64,000 bases of DNA from an uncultured Prochlorococcus sp. GTDB taxonomy: Bacteria; Cyanobacteriota; Cyanobacteriia; PCC-6307; Cyanobiaceae. How positions within the stretch are numbered: position 1 is the stretch's first letter; each line of letters begins with the position of its first letter. The stretch spans positions 1 to 64,000 of the forward strand of contig NZ_CACAYO010000007.1 in NCBI RefSeq assembly GCF_902536725.1, read 5' to 3'. This document shows, one piece after another, positions 63,747 through 64,000 of this stretch. The notes below the pieces were generated by a model. That model ran no database searches. It was not told the DNA's origin and was given only the letters and a program-made list of their open reading frames with translations. A program made the position numbers and the translations under genes.

Positions 63747-64000
63747 TTATATATTGCAAATAGAATCTTTATCGTTAATTTTAGTATTATTACTACCCAA
63801 ACAATTTTTACTTTTATCAAGGAAAGTTAATCTTTCTAATTCATCTATATTCAAATTATAATTATATATTGCATTAATATTTTTTGATTTCGCATTACTT
63901 AATTCACTTTGCCTAACAAGAACATCTTTTAGAGTTGATATTCCGACATCATATCTAAGCCTAGAAAGCCTTACAGACTCTTTGCTAGATTCAATTTCTT
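63747..64000 (-). CDS. TolC-like outer membrane efflux protein, C-terminal part (runs off the window)
   Basis: The minus-strand frame from the window edge to the TAA at 63747-63749 gives about 84 residues. The segment SVRLSRLRYDVGISTLKDVL with the following VRQSELSNAKSKNINAIYNYN is the typical last coiled-coil repeat of TolC-family channels (RLRYxVGxxTxxDVL). A short polar tail with two Cys follows. The N-terminal part is outside the window. It would connect an inner membrane export pump to the outer membrane. Confidence 0.8.
   Translation of the reverse strand, partial: EIESSKESVRLSRLRYDVGISTLKDVLVRQSELSNAKSKNINAIYNYNLNIDELERLTFLDKSKNCLGSNNTKINDKDSICNI

Overview
The window is AT-rich, tightly packed bacterial DNA from a marine picocyanobacterium, almost certainly a high-light-adapted Prochlorococcus. 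The supporting features are a circularly permuted (two-piece) tmRNA whose tag reads ANKIVSFSRQTAPVAA, two high-light-inducible proteins, PsbX, Ycf66, a Flv1/Flv3 flavodiiron pair, many TTG/GTG starts, and gene overlaps of a few bases. There is no insertion sequence, prophage, CRISPR array or rRNA. Apart from some lineage-specific small genes, this reads as core chromosome.

Layout: 0-2.6 kb holds the end of a TPR gene, a small CP12-like cysteine protein behind a perfect 18-bp palindrome, a solitary Cas4/RecB-like nuclease and two unknown genes. 2.6-8.6 kb holds penicillin-binding protein 2, then a minus-strand cluster flv3-flv1-FMN reductase (O2 photoreduction). 8.7-18.5 kb is housekeeping metabolism (alaS, speA, ndk, thiO, gatB, coaE, argJ). 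18.4-21 kb holds an orphan ParA-like ATPase with an overlapping membrane-protein gene, an aldo/keto reductase, a 44-aa unknown protein and ssrA. 21-31.5 kb holds a THUMP methyltransferase, a pair of small membrane proteins, a possible LigD-phosphoesterase-like protein, smc, a PRC-barrel protein, an LpxB-like glycosyltransferase, a tRNA-Leu with apparent anticodon AAG, and accC. 31.5-36.7 kb is thylakoid and membrane oriented (YggT, psbX, ycf66, hli, fused ABC transporter), followed by a HIT protein and def.

36.8-45 kb holds an S9 peptidase and the sufBCDS Fe-S assembly operon, without a SufR-like regulator beside it. 45-51 kb holds pgm, rarA, a phosphopantetheinyl transferase and a peroxiredoxin that start on the same base, coaX and cysH. 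51-57.5 kb holds an NDH-2-like dehydrogenase, an SLC13-TrkH-TrkA ion transport operon, and a small-gene cluster with a ribbon-helix-helix protein and an operator-like inverted repeat. 57.5-64 kb holds an ABC-F ATPase, a twin-CX3C micro-protein, a Deg/HtrA protease, cyanobacterial unknowns, a second hli, YihY, an inositol-phosphatase-family protein and the C-terminal end of a TolC-like gene.

Functional themes are photoprotection and redox control (Flv1/3, Hli, CP12-like, peroxiredoxin, NDH-2), Fe-S and sulfur metabolism (suf, cysH), CoA/acyl carrier metabolism (coaX, coaE, PPTase, accC), and ribosome rescue and translation quality (ssrA, def, alaS, gatB, ABC-F). Family assignments rest on motifs read by eye. 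Eight genes too short for a normal ORF cut-off were added from direct reading: 2465, 20422, 23201, 45267, 57262, 59248, 61432, and the C-terminal TolC fragment at 63747.
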